From Sphingomonas pokkalii (GTDB taxonomy: Bacteria; Pseudomonadota; Alphaproteobacteria; Sphingomonadales; Sphingomonadaceae), in the NCBI RefSeq assembly GCF_003096275.1, contig NZ_QENQ01000001.1, forward strand, positions 1,355,755-1,419,754: 64,000 nucleotides of DNA, written 5' to 3'. How positions within the stretch are numbered: the stretch's first letter is position 1; each line of letters begins with the position of its first letter. Under the pieces are notes generated by a model. The model did not search any database and was not told the origin of the DNA. It saw nothing but the letters and a program-made list of their open reading frames with translations. The position numbers and the translations under genes are program-made. Of this stretch, positions 1-10,380 are shown piece after piece.

Positions 1-218
1 TTGTGCTTGCGCTCGGTGGATGCCGGATGTCGCTTCAGCGCGTCGCCTACGCGGGCAGGACGATCGAGCAACTCGCCGCCGCAATTGGGGCAGCGCTCGT
101 CCATGTCGTCGGCGCATTCGGCGCAGAAGGTGCATTCGAACGAGCAGATGAACGCACCGCCGGTATCGGCGGGGAGGTCGACGCCGCAGCGTTCGCAATC
201 AGGCCGCATTTCCAGCAT
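1..218 (-). CDS. DUF1272 domain protein, cut by the window edge
   Basis: A reading frame open from an ATG at 218 to the left edge, so the C-terminus is missing. The peptide starts MLEMRPDCERCGVDLP and has paired cysteines in the order CERC, then FICSFECTFCAEC, then CPNCGGELLDRP, the layout of the small zinc-ribbon-like DUF1272 family (normally about 60-90 residues). The cysteines suggest metal binding; no function is known for the family. An AAGGAG lies at 235-240, rather far (16 bases) from the ATG; a second in-frame ATG at 209 is further still. Divergence from the next gene cannot be judged because both are on the minus strand. Confidence 0.8.
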   Translation of the reverse strand, partial: MLEMRPDCERCGVDLPADTGGAFICSFECTFCAECADDMDERCPNCGGELLDRPARVGDALKRHPASTERKH

Positions 219-261
219 CGCGCAATCTTCTAGTCTCCTTGCCGCGCGAGGCAAGCGCCGC

Positions 262-546
262 TCAGTGCGGTGGGTTGAAGGCAACGATCAGCACCGCGAT
301 CAGCAGCGCCGCCAGACCGCACAGAAAAGCCTTGTCGGCGATGTCTTCCGTCCGCGTCGCCTCGGGCGAACGGATCGCGAGATAGGAGAGCAGGCAGCTG
401 ATGGCGAAGAACAGGCACGCGCCCATGGCCACCTCGTCCGCGATCGTCTGATCGGCGACCTTGGTAAGCTTGAGGCCGGTGATGATGAGCAGCGCGATGC
501 CGAGCAGGTTCGACGCGGCGCCCAGGATGTGGGGAGAGCGATCCAT
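262..546 (-). CDS. small hypothetical membrane protein, three predicted TM segments
   Basis: About 94 residues starting MDRSPHILGAASNLLGIALL. Three hydrophobic stretches are visible: residues about 8-25, 37-57 and 73-90, the last ending shortly before the C-terminus NPPH. I do not recognise a named family. It lies directly downstream of glmM on the same strand. An alternative GTG start at 579 would overlap the glmM stop codon by a GTGA and add 11 mostly polar residues; I prefer the ATG because the shorter form places the first membrane segment near the N-terminus, but translational coupling from glmM would favour the longer form. Function unknown. Confidence 0.6.
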   Translation of the reverse strand: MDRSPHILGAASNLLGIALLIITGLKLTKVADQTIADEVAMGACLFFAISCLLSYLAIRSPEATRTEDIADKAFLCGLAALLIAVLIVAFNPPH

Positions 547-575
547 GACGCTACGCTTCGGCGACGCCCGGCCGA

Positions 576-1916
576 TCACCCCGCCGCAACGCGCACCGCA
601 TCACACACACGATCGACCACCGCTTCCACCTGCGCCTTGTCGTCGCCTTCCGCCATCACGCGGATCACCGGCTCGGTGCCGGACGCGCGAATCACCAGCC
701 TGCCTCGGCCCTTCAACTCGGCCTCGGCGCCCGCGATCACATCCTTGACGCGTTCGTCCTCGAGCGGCCTGCCGCCAGCGAAGCGGACGTTCTTCAAAAG
801 CTGCGGTAGCGGCTCGAAGCGGTGCAGCACCTCGCTCGCCGGGGCCCCTGCCCGGACGATCTCGGCCAGCACCTGCAGCGCCGCGACCAGCCCGTCGCCG
901 GTGGTCGCATAGTCGGAGAGGATGATGTGTCCGCTCTGCTCGCCGCCGACATTGTAGCCGGAGCCGCGCATCTTCTCGAGCACATAGCGATCACCCACCT
1001 TGGTGCGCACCAGCCCCAGCCCCTGCGCGGCGAGATGCCGCTCGAGCCCGAGATTGGACATGACGGTCGCGACCAGCCCGCCGCCGGCAAGCTTGCCCTG
1101 CCGCGCCCAGCCGGTGGCGATCAGCGCCATCAGCTGGTCGCCGTCGATCACCGTGCCGGTCTCATCGACCACGATCAGCCGGTCGGCATCGCCGTCGAGC
1201 GCGATGCCCAGCGCCGCGCCGGAGCCGACCACCGTCTCGCACAGCACCTGCGGCGCGGTCGAGCCGACGCCGTCATTGATGTTCTTGCCGTTGGGGGAAA
1301 CGCCGATCGAGACGACTTCCGCTCCCAGTTCCCACAGTGCCGAGGGGGCGACCTGATAGGCGGCGCCATTGGCGCAATCGACCACCACTTTCAGGCCATC
1401 GAGCGTCAGATCGGAGGGGAAGGTGGATTTGGCGAAGTGGATATAGCGGCCGCGCGCGTCCTCGACGCGGCGGGCCCGGCCGATCGCGGCGGAGGGCGCC
1501 AGCGCGACCTCGCCGTCGATCAGCGCCTCGATCGCTTCCTCATCGGCGTCGGAGAGCTTGTAGCCGTCCGGGCCGAACAGCTTGATGCCATTGTCGAAAT
1601 AGGGGTTGTGGCTGGCCGAGATCATCACGCCGAGATCGGCGCGCATCGAATGGGTGAGCATCGCCACGGCGGGTGTCGGCATCGGGCCGACCAGCACCAC
1701 GTCCATGCCGACGCTGGTGAAGCCGGCAACCATGGCATTTTCCAGCATATAGCCGGAAAGCCTTGTGTCCTTGCCGATCACCACGCGGTGGCGATGGTCG
1801 CCCCGGCGGAAATGCGCGCCGGCGGCCATGCCCACCTTCATCGCCATCGCCGCCGTCATCGGGGAGAGGTTGGTCGCGCCGCGGATGCCGTCGGTGCCGA
1901 AATATTTTCTTGCCAT
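576..1916 (-). CDS. glmM: phosphoglucosamine mutase GlmM
   Basis: Converts glucosamine-6-phosphate to glucosamine-1-phosphate, the step that feeds UDP-GlcNAc for peptidoglycan and lipopolysaccharide. 446 residues, the usual length. Family marks in order: N-terminal YFGTDGIRG; the phosphoserine loop [13 protein letters not shown] with the catalytic serine at residue 102; the Mg-binding loop ALDGDADR around residue 240; the sugar-binding GGEQSGH region; and the C-terminal phosphate-binding [15 protein letters not shown]. Nothing essential is missing. Cytoplasmic. The following small membrane gene is on the same strand and may be cotranscribed. Upstream, the dicarboxylate symporter is divergent across about 70 bases. 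Confidence 0.97.
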   Translation of the reverse strand: MARKYFGTDGIRGATNLSPMTAAMAMKVGMAAGAHFRRGDHRHRVVIGKDTRLSGYMLENAMVAGFTSVGMDVVLVGPMPTPAVAMLTHSMRADLGVMISASHNPYFDNGIKLFGPDGYKLSDADEEAIEALIDGEVALAPSAAIGRARRVEDARGRYIHFAKSTFPSDLTLDGLKVVVDCANGAAYQVAPSALWELGAEVVSIGVSPNGKNINDGVGSTAPQVLCETVVGSGAALGIALDGDADRLIVVDETGTVIDGDQLMALIATGWARQGKLAGGGLVATVMSNLGLERHLAAQGLGLVRTKVGDRYVLEKMRGSGYNVGGEQSGHIILSDYATTGDGLVAALQVLAEIVRAGAPASEVLHRFEPLPQLLKNVRFAGGRPLEDERVKDVIAGAEAELKGRGRLVIRASGTEPVIRVMAEGDDKAQVEAVVDRVCDAVRVAAG

Positions 1917-1987
1917 GCGGTTCGTTCTCGCGCCCTTGTCGCGTTGTGAGCGTGCTGTGATAGCGGCGAAAACCTTAAAGGGCGAGC

Positions 1988-3256
1988 ATGTCGCAACCTA
2001 CCCGTATTCTTCTTTCCCTGCTGGCCGGGCTCGCGGTCGGCGCAGCGCTGGCGGCCTTTTCGCCGCAATGGGGCCTTACCGCGGCGGGCTGGGCACAGCC
2101 CGTTGGACAGGCTTGGCTGAACGCGCTGCAGATGACGATCGTGCCGCTGGTCGTCGCGCTGCTGATCACCGGCGTCACCGCAACCGCCGAGGCCGCTGCC
2201 GCGGGGCGGCTCGCCGGCCGGGCCATCGCGCTCTACGTGACGCTGCTGTTCTGCTCGGCGCTGCTCGCCGCGCTGCTGACGCCGCTGTTCCTCCAGATCG
2301 CGCCGCTGCCGCAGGACTCCGCCGCCAGCCTGCGCGCCGCGCTGACCGGCGCCGAGAAGATCGGCCCCGTGCCCCCGCTGGGCGAGTTCCTCGCGGCGAT
2401 CATCCCCGCCAACATCGTCAAGGCGGCAGCGGAGAACGCCTTCCTGTCGCTGATCATCTTCGCGCTGGTCTTCGCCTTCGCGATCACCCGCGTGGCGGCG
2501 GAATCGCGGGCGCTGCTCACCAATTTCTTCGTCGCGGTGCGCGACGTGATGCTGGTGGTGATCGACTGGGTGCTGTGGATCGGCCCCGTCGGCGTGTTCG
2601 CGCTGGCGCTGGTCGTCGGCGCCAAGGCGGGCACCGGCGCGTTCGGCGCGCTGCTTCACTATATCCTTATCGTCTCGGCGGTCGGGCTGGTGATCACCCT
2701 GCTCGCCTATCCCGCCGCCGTGCTCGGCGGGCGAATCGGCTTCTCCCGCATGTTCCGGGCGGCGCTGCCCAGCCAGGCGGTGGCGCTGAGCACCCAATCC
2801 TCGCTCGCGACGCTGCCGGTGATGATCGAGGGTGCCGAAGAGGTGGGCGTGCCGGTCGCGGTCTCGGGCGTCACATTGCCGCTCGCCGTGGCGATCTTCC
2901 GCTCGACCGGGCCCGCGATGAACTTCGCGGTGGCGATCTACATCGCCGAATGGTTCGGCGTGCCGCTGCATCCGGCGACGTTGCTGCTGGGCGCCGTCGT
3001 CGCCACGCTGACCTCGCTCGGATCGGTCAGCCTGCCCGGCACGGTCAGCTATGTCAGCGCGATTTCGCCGGTCGCGGCGACCATCGGCGCGCCGATCACC
3101 CCGCTGGGCCTATTGGTCGCAGTGGAAACGTTGCCGGACATCATGCGCACCGTCGGCAATGTCACCTGGGATCTGGCAACGACGATCTGGCTGTCGCGGG
3201 GTGCCGGCAAGGTGCCACGCAGCACAGGCGACGATCTGATCGCCCATGATAGCTGA
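1988..3256 (+). CDS. DAACS-family dicarboxylate/amino acid:cation symporter
   Basis: A 422-residue polytopic inner-membrane protein of the DctA/GltP type, which couples uptake of C4-dicarboxylates or acidic amino acids to Na+ or H+. Eight or so hydrophobic stretches are visible. The serine-rich re-entrant loop appears as [13 protein letters not shown] (around residue 272), matching the SSS..LP signature, and the TM7 substrate region reads [19 protein letters not shown], which departs from the usual NMDGT sequence; a second re-entrant loop follows as LGSVSLPG. The altered NMDGT region makes the exact substrate uncertain. It is monocistronic, divergent from glmM and convergent with the oxygenase gene 3 bases downstream. 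Confidence 0.87.
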   Translation: MSQPTRILLSLLAGLAVGAALAAFSPQWGLTAAGWAQPVGQAWLNALQMTIVPLVVALLITGVTATAEAAAAGRLAGRAIALYVTLLFCSALLAALLTPLFLQIAPLPQDSAASLRAALTGAEKIGPVPPLGEFLAAIIPANIVKAAAENAFLSLIIFALVFAFAITRVAAESRALLTNFFVAVRDVMLVVIDWVLWIGPVGVFALALVVGAKAGTGAFGALLHYILIVSAVGLVITLLAYPAAVLGGRIGFSRMFRAALPSQAVALSTQSSLATLPVMIEGAEEVGVPVAVSGVTLPLAVAIFRSTGPAMNFAVAIYIAEWFGVPLHPATLLLGAVVATLTSLGSVSLPGTVSYVSAISPVAATIGAPITPLGLLVAVETLPDIMRTVGNVTWDLATTIWLSRGAGKVPRSTGDDLIAHDS

Positions 3257-3259
3257 TCG

Positions 3260-3859
3260 TCAGCGGCGGCGCTCGGCGATCCCGGTGCTGCGCCGCCCCA
3301 GCGTCTTGAACATCAGCGTGATCCGCGCCGTGTCGCCCGCCCCATAGATCGGCCGGGCAACATGCGGGATCGTGCCGGGGAACACCACCAACCGATCGGG
3401 CTTGGGCACCACCGCCTTGATCACCTCTGCCACGTTACGGCTGAAGAACAGCGTCTCGCCACCCTGATCGGCGCACCATTCCGCCTGCGGATAATAGATG
3501 GCGGTCAGATGCTCGCGGCAGTCGGAATCCTGATGCACCCCGCCGCCGACCCCCGCCGGCATCGAATTGGCATAGCAGCGCGACAGCATCTGGTGCTTCA
3601 GCGGCTTGCGCAGCAGTTCGCGCCATACCTCGGCGATCACCGGCGCCATCATCGCCAGCTCGTTGCCGATCGCATCGGGATCGCGGTCTTCCTGCGCGCT
3701 GCGCTGATAGCCGGCGAAATGCTTATACGAATAGCGCGGCGCATCCGGCCGATCCGACGAATAGGCGCCATGCTTCCAGCCCGGCTGATCCAGGAATTCC
3801 CAGACACGCTGCCGCTGCGCTTCGCCCAGCACATGGTCCAGCACCAGGATGTCGTTCAC
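3260..3859 (-). CDS. 2-oxoglutarate/Fe(II)-dependent oxygenase
   Basis: 199 residues with the jelly-roll dioxygenase iron triad: HQDSD (His109, Asp111), a GGETLFF turn, and FPGTIPHVARPIY (His166), followed by ARITLMFK whose Arg179 would bind the 2-oxoglutarate carboxylate. The pattern is that of prolyl-hydroxylase-like or Ogfod1/Tpa1-type small 2OG oxygenases. The substrate cannot be told from sequence. It lies 86 bases downstream of gor on the same strand, so the two may share a transcript, and is convergent with the symporter gene. All iron ligands are present, so it is likely active. Confidence 0.85.
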   Translation of the reverse strand: MNDILVLDHVLGEAQRQRVWEFLDQPGWKHGAYSSDRPDAPRYSYKHFAGYQRSAQEDRDPDAIGNELAMMAPVIAEVWRELLRKPLKHQMLSRCYANSMPAGVGGGVHQDSDCREHLTAIYYPQAEWCADQGGETLFFSRNVAEVIKAVVPKPDRLVVFPGTIPHVARPIYGAGDTARITLMFKTLGRRSTGIAERRR

Positions 3860-3945
3860 GGCAGCGTCTCCGGATCAGCAAGCGATATGCGCCCCCCTAC
3901 CGGATATGGATGTACGGCTCTTTAACCAGTCCGTCGGCGAAACGC

Positions 3946-5292
3946 CTATTTCAGCAGTACCAATTCCTCGGCCATGGTCGGGTGCAGCGCCACGGTGGCG
4001 TCGAACGCGTCCTTGGTAAGCCCCGCCTTCACCGCTACGGCGGCCGCCTGCAGGATCTCCGGCGCGTCCGGCCCGATCATGTGCAGGCCCACCACGCGGC
4101 CGGTCACGCCATCGCAGATCATCTTGTAGAGCGCCCGCTCGTGCCGCCCGGCGAGCACGTTCTTCATCGCCCGGAAGTCCGAGGTATAGACCTTCACCGA
4201 ACCGAGCGTGTTGCGCGCTTCACCCTCGGTCATGCCCACCGACGCGATCGGCGGGTGGCTGAATACCGCGCTTGGAATGCAGTGGTAATCCACCTGATGC
4301 GGCTTGCCGCCGAACATCGTGTCGGCAAAGGCCTGGCCCTCTCGGATCGCCACCGGGGTCAACTGCACGCGGTTGGTCACGTCGCCTACCGCATAGATGC
4401 TGGCGACCGAGCTGCGATTGTCGGCATCCACCTTCACCGCGCCCTTGTCGTCCAATTCGACGCCCACCGCTTCCAGGCCAAGCCCCTTGCTGTTGGGCAC
4501 GCGGCCGGTGGCGAACAGTACGCAATCGACGTCGATCGGCTCGTGGTTGGTCATCGATACGCGCAGGCTGCCGTCTTCCTGCTTCTCGATCTTCTCGAAC
4601 TCGGCGAAGAAGCGGAATTCGATGCCCTTGGTCATCGAGATCTGGAGCAGCCGGTCGCGGACCTGTGCGTCATAGCCGCGCAGGATCACGTCGCTGCGGT
4701 TGACCAGCGTCACCTTCGACCCGAATTCGTTGAAGATCCCGGCGAACTCGTTGGCGATATAGCCACCGCCGGCGATCAGTACGTGCTTGGGCAGCGTTGC
4801 CAGGTGGAAGACTTCGTTGGAGGTGATGCCATAGTCGCTGCCGGGGAAGCTTGGCACATGCGGATGCGCGCCGGTGGCGATCAGGATCGTCTTGGCGGTG
4901 ACCGCCCGGCCGCTTGCCAGCGTAACCTCGTTCGGGCCGGTGACGGTGGCGCGTTCGTGCAGGATGGTGACGCCGTTATTCTCCAGTCCCTGAGTGTAGA
5001 GGCCGTTGAGCCGATCCACGTCCGCCAACACGTTGTCCCGCAGCGTCGGCCAGTCGAACCGGCAATCGGGCACGTCCCAGCCGAAGCGGCGCGCGTCCTT
5101 CAGGTCCTCCGCGAAATGCGCGCCGAAGATCAGCAGCTTCTTCGGCACGCAGCCGCGGATCACGCAGGTGCCACCGACGCGATACTCCTCCGCCACCGCG
5201 ACCTTGGCGCCATAGGCGGCCGACATGCGCGAGGCGCGCGTGCCGCCGGAGCCGGCGCCGATCACGAAAAGGTCGAAGTCAAAGTCGGACAT
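3946..5292 (-). CDS. gor: glutathione-disulfide reductase
   Basis: An FAD-dependent NADPH:glutathione disulfide oxidoreductase that keeps cytosolic glutathione reduced. 448 residues. The N-terminal FAD motif is VIGAGSGG (residues 10-17); the redox disulfide is GGTCVIRGCVPKK (Cys43 and Cys48), the arrangement specific to glutathione reductase; the NADPH Rossmann motif is IAGGGYIANEFAG; an FAD-binding YAVGDVT follows; and the C-terminal active-site pair is HPTMAEE (His437, Glu442), supplied to the other subunit of the dimer. Complete and ordinary. A GST gene in the same window (18748-19413) is consistent with glutathione use. Confidence 0.96.
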   Translation of the reverse strand: MSDFDFDLFVIGAGSGGTRASRMSAAYGAKVAVAEEYRVGGTCVIRGCVPKKLLIFGAHFAEDLKDARRFGWDVPDCRFDWPTLRDNVLADVDRLNGLYTQGLENNGVTILHERATVTGPNEVTLASGRAVTAKTILIATGAHPHVPSFPGSDYGITSNEVFHLATLPKHVLIAGGGYIANEFAGIFNEFGSKVTLVNRSDVILRGYDAQVRDRLLQISMTKGIEFRFFAEFEKIEKQEDGSLRVSMTNHEPIDVDCVLFATGRVPNSKGLGLEAVGVELDDKGAVKVDADNRSSVASIYAVGDVTNRVQLTPVAIREGQAFADTMFGGKPHQVDYHCIPSAVFSHPPIASVGMTEGEARNTLGSVKVYTSDFRAMKNVLAGRHERALYKMICDGVTGRVVGLHMIGPDAPEILQAAAVAVKAGLTKDAFDATVALHPTMAEELVLLK

Positions 5293-5527
5293 TGTTATTG
5301 CACTCCTGGACGGTGGACCGTCGAAACCTGCCCCTCATGCGCGACAAGGCGCTCAGGTGCGATCTTTATGTTGGTCCGCATGGGGATGGCATCCTTCCCG
5401 CCAGGCGTTCACATAGGAAAGGCCCGGGGGGTGGGCAAGCGAGGCTGTGCCCGGCAAATTTTGCCTAGTGCGGCCCTGCCTGCCCCCGCCGTCCTACAAT
5501 GCAAGGATAGCAGCGGGAGGAGCGGGC

Positions 5528-6097
5528 ATGGCGTATCTGGGCAGCATCGTGCGAGGTTCGGCCGGTGGGTTCCAACCGACGACACGCTATGATCCCGTGC
5601 TGGCCGAACTGTTCCGCGAGGCGATCGTGGGGCCGGCGAGCTTCCACGAAATGGCGGCGATGGTCCGCTATGCGGAATCGCGCGGGCTGGGCGCAATCCG
5701 CTTCCGCTTCGACGACGAAGCGGGGCTGACCAGTCCCGCACACCCGCTGCATGTGGCCTTCCTTGCAACGCTCCGTGACCCCGTGCTGGCGAGCGACTTC
5801 GCCGACCTGGGCGAGATCGCGCCGTGGCGGGAGCGAGCGCTGGCGGTGCGGCTGCCTTCCGACATGTTGGGGGCGCGGCCCAGCCGCACGGCGATGCGTG
5901 GCGCGATCACCGCCATAGGCAGCTCGTGCGAGGTGCGCGTCGCGCTATGCGTGGCAGCGCGCGTCCGATTCGGCGGCGAGGCCGAATGGTTCGGCCGCGA
6001 GGCGCAGGCGCTGTACGAAATGGGGCTGTTCCCCCAGGCGCGTGCCCGACTTGCAGCGAGTGTCTCGGGCGGCGGCGAGGCCATTGCAATCGGTTGA
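5528..6097 (+). CDS. hypothetical protein
   Basis: 189 residues starting MAYLGSIVRGSAGGFQPTTR. The start is chosen because GGGAGGAGC lies just upstream of the ATG at 5528; the frame stays open to 5447 but that part looks non-coding. No signal peptide, membrane span or motif is evident; the protein is rich in Ala, Arg and Glu and is probably soluble. I do not recognise the family. It is divergent from gor and sits just upstream of the ccrM leader; its stop at 6097 lies about 20 bases before a perfect DnaA box. Confidence 0.6.
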   Translation: MAYLGSIVRGSAGGFQPTTRYDPVLAELFREAIVGPASFHEMAAMVRYAESRGLGAIRFRFDDEAGLTSPAHPLHVAFLATLRDPVLASDFADLGEIAPWRERALAVRLPSDMLGARPSRTAMRGAITAIGSSCEVRVALCVAARVRFGGEAEWFGREAQALYEMGLFPQARARLAASVSGGGEAIAIG

Positions 6098-6119
6098 GAC
6101 GTTGGCGGAACGTTCCAGC

Positions 6120-6128
6120 TTATCCACA
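6120..6128 (+). promoter_or_regulatory. DnaA box (perfect)
   Basis: TTATCCACA, an exact match to the strong DnaA-binding consensus, followed directly by GGTGTGGAAAA whose TGTGGAAAA is a one-mismatch box in the opposite orientation at 6131-6139. Confidence 0.75.
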
Positions 6129-6193
6129 GGTGTGGAAAATTTTCGACGCGCGGAAACTGAGTCTTTTCGGCCACACCCACCAGCGCTTGGGCC

Positions 6194-6202
6194 TGTGGAT
6201 AA
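6194..6202 (-). promoter_or_regulatory. DnaA box (perfect, inverted)
   Basis: TGTGGATAA on the plus strand, i.e. TTATCCACA on the minus strand, 74 bases from the first perfect box and 7 bases from a GANTC site at 6209. Confidence 0.75.
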
Positions 6203-6345
6203 CTTCTTGACTCAAGATATGGCGGGTGCCGAAATGTTCCGCCGGCCCAACCGCCTGCCGGAGGTCACCGCCCGGCGATCCCCCCTCTTGACGGAGGAGT
6301 CGCTCGGCCCCGAATAGGGATGCCTTTTGAGCGAAGGGGCAATGA

Positions 6346-7479
<1,134 letters not shown>

Positions 7480-7484
7480 GGTTT

Positions 7485-7512
7485 TCTCCTCCCCCTTGCG
7501 GGGGGGAGAGGG
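7485..7512. repeat. C/G-rich intergenic hairpin
   Basis: A TCCCCC arm, TTGC loop and GGGGGGA arm just after ccrM, the same CTCCCC...GGGGAG style as the repeats at 25211-25322 and 31471-31507. It can act as a stem but has no strong T-tract on the plus strand, so it is better read as a dispersed intergenic palindrome than a clear terminator. Confidence 0.5.
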
Positions 7513-7570
7513 GTGCGCTGGCGGCGAGTGCGCGCTTCCCTGGTCGGCGTTCAACCGGTAGCAGTCCCGG

Positions 7571-8668
7571 ATGCTCGATCTTCCCGCCGCCGCCCGCCTC
7601 TATCTCCGCCCGATCCAGTTCGTCGACACCCCCATCGGCGGCGACGGCGCGGTCGCGCGGCTGGCGGGTGGGCTGCTCTGGTTCTCCGCCTATGAACTGA
7701 TCGTCGTGGAAGGCTGCACGCGCATCCGCCAGCGCGTCGTCTCGATTGCGGAGGCTGAGGCGGATCCCCGCCTTGCGCCCATCGCCGCGCGCATCACCGC
7801 CTCCCGCGTGCCGCTGACCCTCGGCACCCGCACGCTGCGGTTCGATCAGCCGCAGGTGATGGCGATCCTCAACATGACGCCGGACAGCTTCTCAGATGGC
7901 GGCAAGCACATGGGCGATCCCGCGGCGGCCGCGCAGTCCGGCGTCGAGATGAGCATCGCCGGCGCAGCGATCCTCGATGTCGGCGGGGAGTCCACCCGGC
8001 CGGGTGCGGAAACCGTGTGGGAAGGGGACGAAATCGCCCGCGTCGTGCCGGTGATTGCGCGGCTGGCGGCGAGCAGCGCGGCGATCTCGATCGACACCCG
8101 CAAGGCCGCGGTGATGGAGGCCGCGCTCGCCGCCGGCGCGCATCTCGTCAACGACGTGTCGGCGCTGCTCTATGATGATCGCGCGCTGGAGGTGGTGGCG
8201 CGCGCCGACTGTCCGGTGGTCCTGATGCACGCCGCCGATCCGAAGCGCGGCGCCCAGGGGAAGGGCGGGTACGCCGATCCGCTGATCGAAGTCTACGACT
8301 GGCTGGAGGCGCGCGTAGAGGCCGTGGTTGCGGCCGGCGTTGACCGGGCGAAGATCGTGATTGACCCCGGCATCGGCTTCGGCAAGTCGCTGGCGGACAA
8401 TCTGGCGCTGATGAACGGGCTGGCGCTGTTCCATGGGATTGGATGCCCGATCCTGCTGGGTGCCAGCCGCAAGCGGATCGTCGGCGCGCTGGCGAACGAG
8501 GCGCCGGCCGAGCAGCGGCTGGGCGGATCGCTGGCGCTCGCGCTGAAGGGCGCGGCGTTAGGCGTGCAATTGCTGCGCGTGCACGACGCGTTCGAAAGCG
8601 TGCAGGCGCTGCGAGTGTGGCGCGGCATGGAGGATGCCGCGCGCACCGCGCCTCACGCCGCGCTTTGA
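7571..8668 (+). CDS. folP: dihydropteroate synthase
   Basis: Condenses p-aminobenzoate with 6-hydroxymethyl-dihydropterin pyrophosphate to dihydropteroate in folate synthesis. The TIM-barrel enzyme begins at about residue 95: ILNMTPDSFSDGG (residues 100-111), GGESTRPGAE, SIDTRK, LVNDVSA, LMHA, IDPGIGFGKS and the C-terminal LGASRKRIVG are all present. The protein is 365 residues against about 270-290 for the enzyme alone; the extra ~95 N-terminal residues (PIQFVDTPIGG...) are a separate region of unknown role and not an obvious HPPK or dihydroneopterin aldolase. The end overlaps the convergent regulator gene by 16 bases. Confidence 0.94.
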   Translation: MLDLPAAARLYLRPIQFVDTPIGGDGAVARLAGGLLWFSAYELIVVEGCTRIRQRVVSIAEAEADPRLAPIAARITASRVPLTLGTRTLRFDQPQVMAILNMTPDSFSDGGKHMGDPAAAAQSGVEMSIAGAAILDVGGESTRPGAETVWEGDEIARVVPVIARLAASSAAISIDTRKAAVMEAALAAGAHLVNDVSALLYDDRALEVVARADCPVVLMHAADPKRGAQGKGGYADPLIEVYDWLEARVEAVVAAGVDRAKIVIDPGIGFGKSLADNLALMNGLALFHGIGCPILLGASRKRIVGALANEAPAEQRLGGSLALALKGAALGVQLLRVHDAFESVQALRVWRGMEDAARTAPHAAL

Positions 8669-10080
8669 TCGATCCCCAGTTCGCCGAGCTTGCGGTACAG
8701 CGTCGAGCGGCCGATGCCGAGGCGACGGGCGACCTCGGTCATCCGGCCGCGATAATGGCCGATGGCGAGGCGGATCACATCGGCTTCGATCTCGTCGAGG
8801 GGACGCAGATTGCCGTCGGGATGGAACAGGCTGATGCCGGCGGGGCTGGCCGCCGCGGCCGTCGGTCCTGGCGTGGCGGCGCGGCCCAGCGTCAATTGCG
8901 CGATCTGCGGGAAATTCTCGTGCGTCAGCCCTTCTTCGTCGCATAGCACGGCGGCCCGGAAGAGGGCATTCTGCAGCTGGCGGACGTTGCCGGGCCAATC
9001 ATAGCTGCCGAGCAGGCGCAGCGCATCATCGGTGATCGAAAGCGCCCGCAGTCCCGGCTGTTCGGCAATCCGCCCGAGCAGATGGCGGACCAGCGCGGGA
9101 ATGTCGCCGGCGCGTTCGCGCAACGGCGGGATGGTGACCTGCACAACGTTCAGGCGATAATAAAGGTCTTCGCGGAAACGTCCCGCTTCCACTTCGGCGA
9201 GGAGCGGCACATTGCTGGCCGCGACCACACGTACGTCCACCTCGCGGGGATGCCGGGCGCCGAGCGGTTGGATCTCGCCGGTCTGGAGAACGCGCAGCAG
9301 CTTCACCTGCGCTTCTAGCGGCATCTCGCTGACCTCGTCGAGGAAGATGGTGCTGCCATCTGCATCGACAAAGCGGCCGATCTTGCGTTCGAACGCGCCG
9401 GTGAACGCGCCTTCTTCATGCCCGAACAGTTCGGATTCGACGAGATTGGCCGGGATCGCGCCGCAGGTCACACAGATCAGATCCTTGCGGCCGCGTGGCG
9501 AGGCATCGTGGATCGCTTCCGCCACGACATGTTTGCCAACGCCGCTTTCGCCTTCGATCAGCACTGGCACGCGGGCGCGCGCGGCCTTGGCGGCAATGGC
9601 AAGCGCGGCGCGGAACTGGGGTGCGGCGCCGACGATGCCGGCAAAACCGAGATTGGCGGTGAGCTTTTCGGTGAGGGGACGGAGTTCGCCGGCGCTGCCG
9701 CCGCCGAGTGCGACTTCCAGCGCGGCGAGCAGGCGCTCGGAAGCGATCGGCTTGACCAGGAAATCGCTGGCGCCGGCACGCATCGCCGCCACGGCCGCAG
9801 CGACCGAACCGTTCGCCGCGAGCACCAGAATCGGCATGGCGGGCCTGCGCGCCCGCAGATCGGCGATCAGCGCCGACGCATCCGCATCGGAACCCGAATG
9901 ATCGAGGATGACGGCATCGACCGCCAGCCCGTCCGGCGTTGCCAGAGTCGACAACGCGGTGGCGGCGTCATCGGCAAACAAGGTACGCCAGCTGCGGCGC
10001 GAAGCGATCGCGGCCACCAGACGTCGCTGCGCCGGTTCCGAATCGATCAGCAACAGAAGGCGCTGTCCGTTGCGCGTCAT
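8653..10080 (-). CDS. sigma-54-dependent response regulator (NtrC family)
   Basis: 475 residues with three domains. Receiver: residues about 7-125, with likely phosphoacceptor Asp60 (VILDHSG) and the conserved Lys110 (FLVKP), although the acidic pocket is reduced to Asp13. AAA+ domain: Walker A GESGVGKH at 177-184, the sigma-54-contacting GAFTGA loop at 224-229, Walker B TIFLDEVSEM, and the RED(LYYRL) arginine-finger region. C-terminal Fis-type helix-turn-helix: MTEVARRLGIGRSTLYRKL. It should therefore activate sigma-54 promoters through ATP hydrolysis. No partner kinase is adjacent, so the signal is unknown; it could be an orphan regulator. Confidence 0.93.
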   Translation of the reverse strand: MTRNGQRLLLLIDSEPAQRRLVAAIASRRSWRTLFADDAATALSTLATPDGLAVDAVILDHSGSDADASALIADLRARRPAMPILVLAANGSVAAAVAAMRAGASDFLVKPIASERLLAALEVALGGGSAGELRPLTEKLTANLGFAGIVGAAPQFRAALAIAAKAARARVPVLIEGESGVGKHVVAEAIHDASPRGRKDLICVTCGAIPANLVESELFGHEEGAFTGAFERKIGRFVDADGSTIFLDEVSEMPLEAQVKLLRVLQTGEIQPLGARHPREVDVRVVAASNVPLLAEVEAGRFREDLYYRLNVVQVTIPPLRERAGDIPALVRHLLGRIAEQPGLRALSITDDALRLLGSYDWPGNVRQLQNALFRAAVLCDEEGLTHENFPQIAQLTLGRAATPGPTAAAASPAGISLFHPDGNLRPLDEIEADVIRLAIGHYRGRMTEVARRLGIGRSTLYRKLGELGIDQSAA

Positions 10081-10241
10081 GCAGACTCCCGTCCCAAATG
10101 TCCCGTTTCGAACCGCATCTTTAGGGCCGATCGGTAAAGTTCGGCTTAAGCGTCCGCGAACCAGTTCTTGGGCCCGCGGGGTTGAGGGTCGGCGACTCAG
10201 CGGTATAAGACATCGCGTACCTTTGGAGAGGAAGCTGATCC

Positions 10242-10379
10242 ATGGCGGAAACGGGCGAAAACGTCGGCGAGGTCCAAGCGCATCTCGATACTTTCCACGG
10301 CTTCACTGCGTTAATGAAATGGGGGACGGTCATCGTTTTGCTAATCGCTGCCTTCGTCGTCTTCCTGATCGCACATTGA
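10242..10379 (+). CDS. aa3-type cytochrome c oxidase subunit IV-like microprotein
   Basis: 45 residues beginning MAETGENVGEVQAHLDTFHG, then MKWGTVIVLLIAAFVVFLIAH, a single C-terminal transmembrane helix. The FHGF..LMKWGT region followed by one helix is the pattern of the bacterial aa3-type oxidase subunit IV family (Pfam PF07835). A GGAGAGGAAG ribosome site lies just upstream. Its stop codon TGA at 10377-10379 is one base from the GTG start of pntAA, so it is almost certainly cotranslated with the transhydrogenase genes rather than with oxidase genes. Inner membrane. Confidence 0.85.
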   Translation: MAETGENVGEVQAHLDTFHGFTALMKWGTVIVLLIAAFVVFLIAH

Positions 10380-10380
10380 C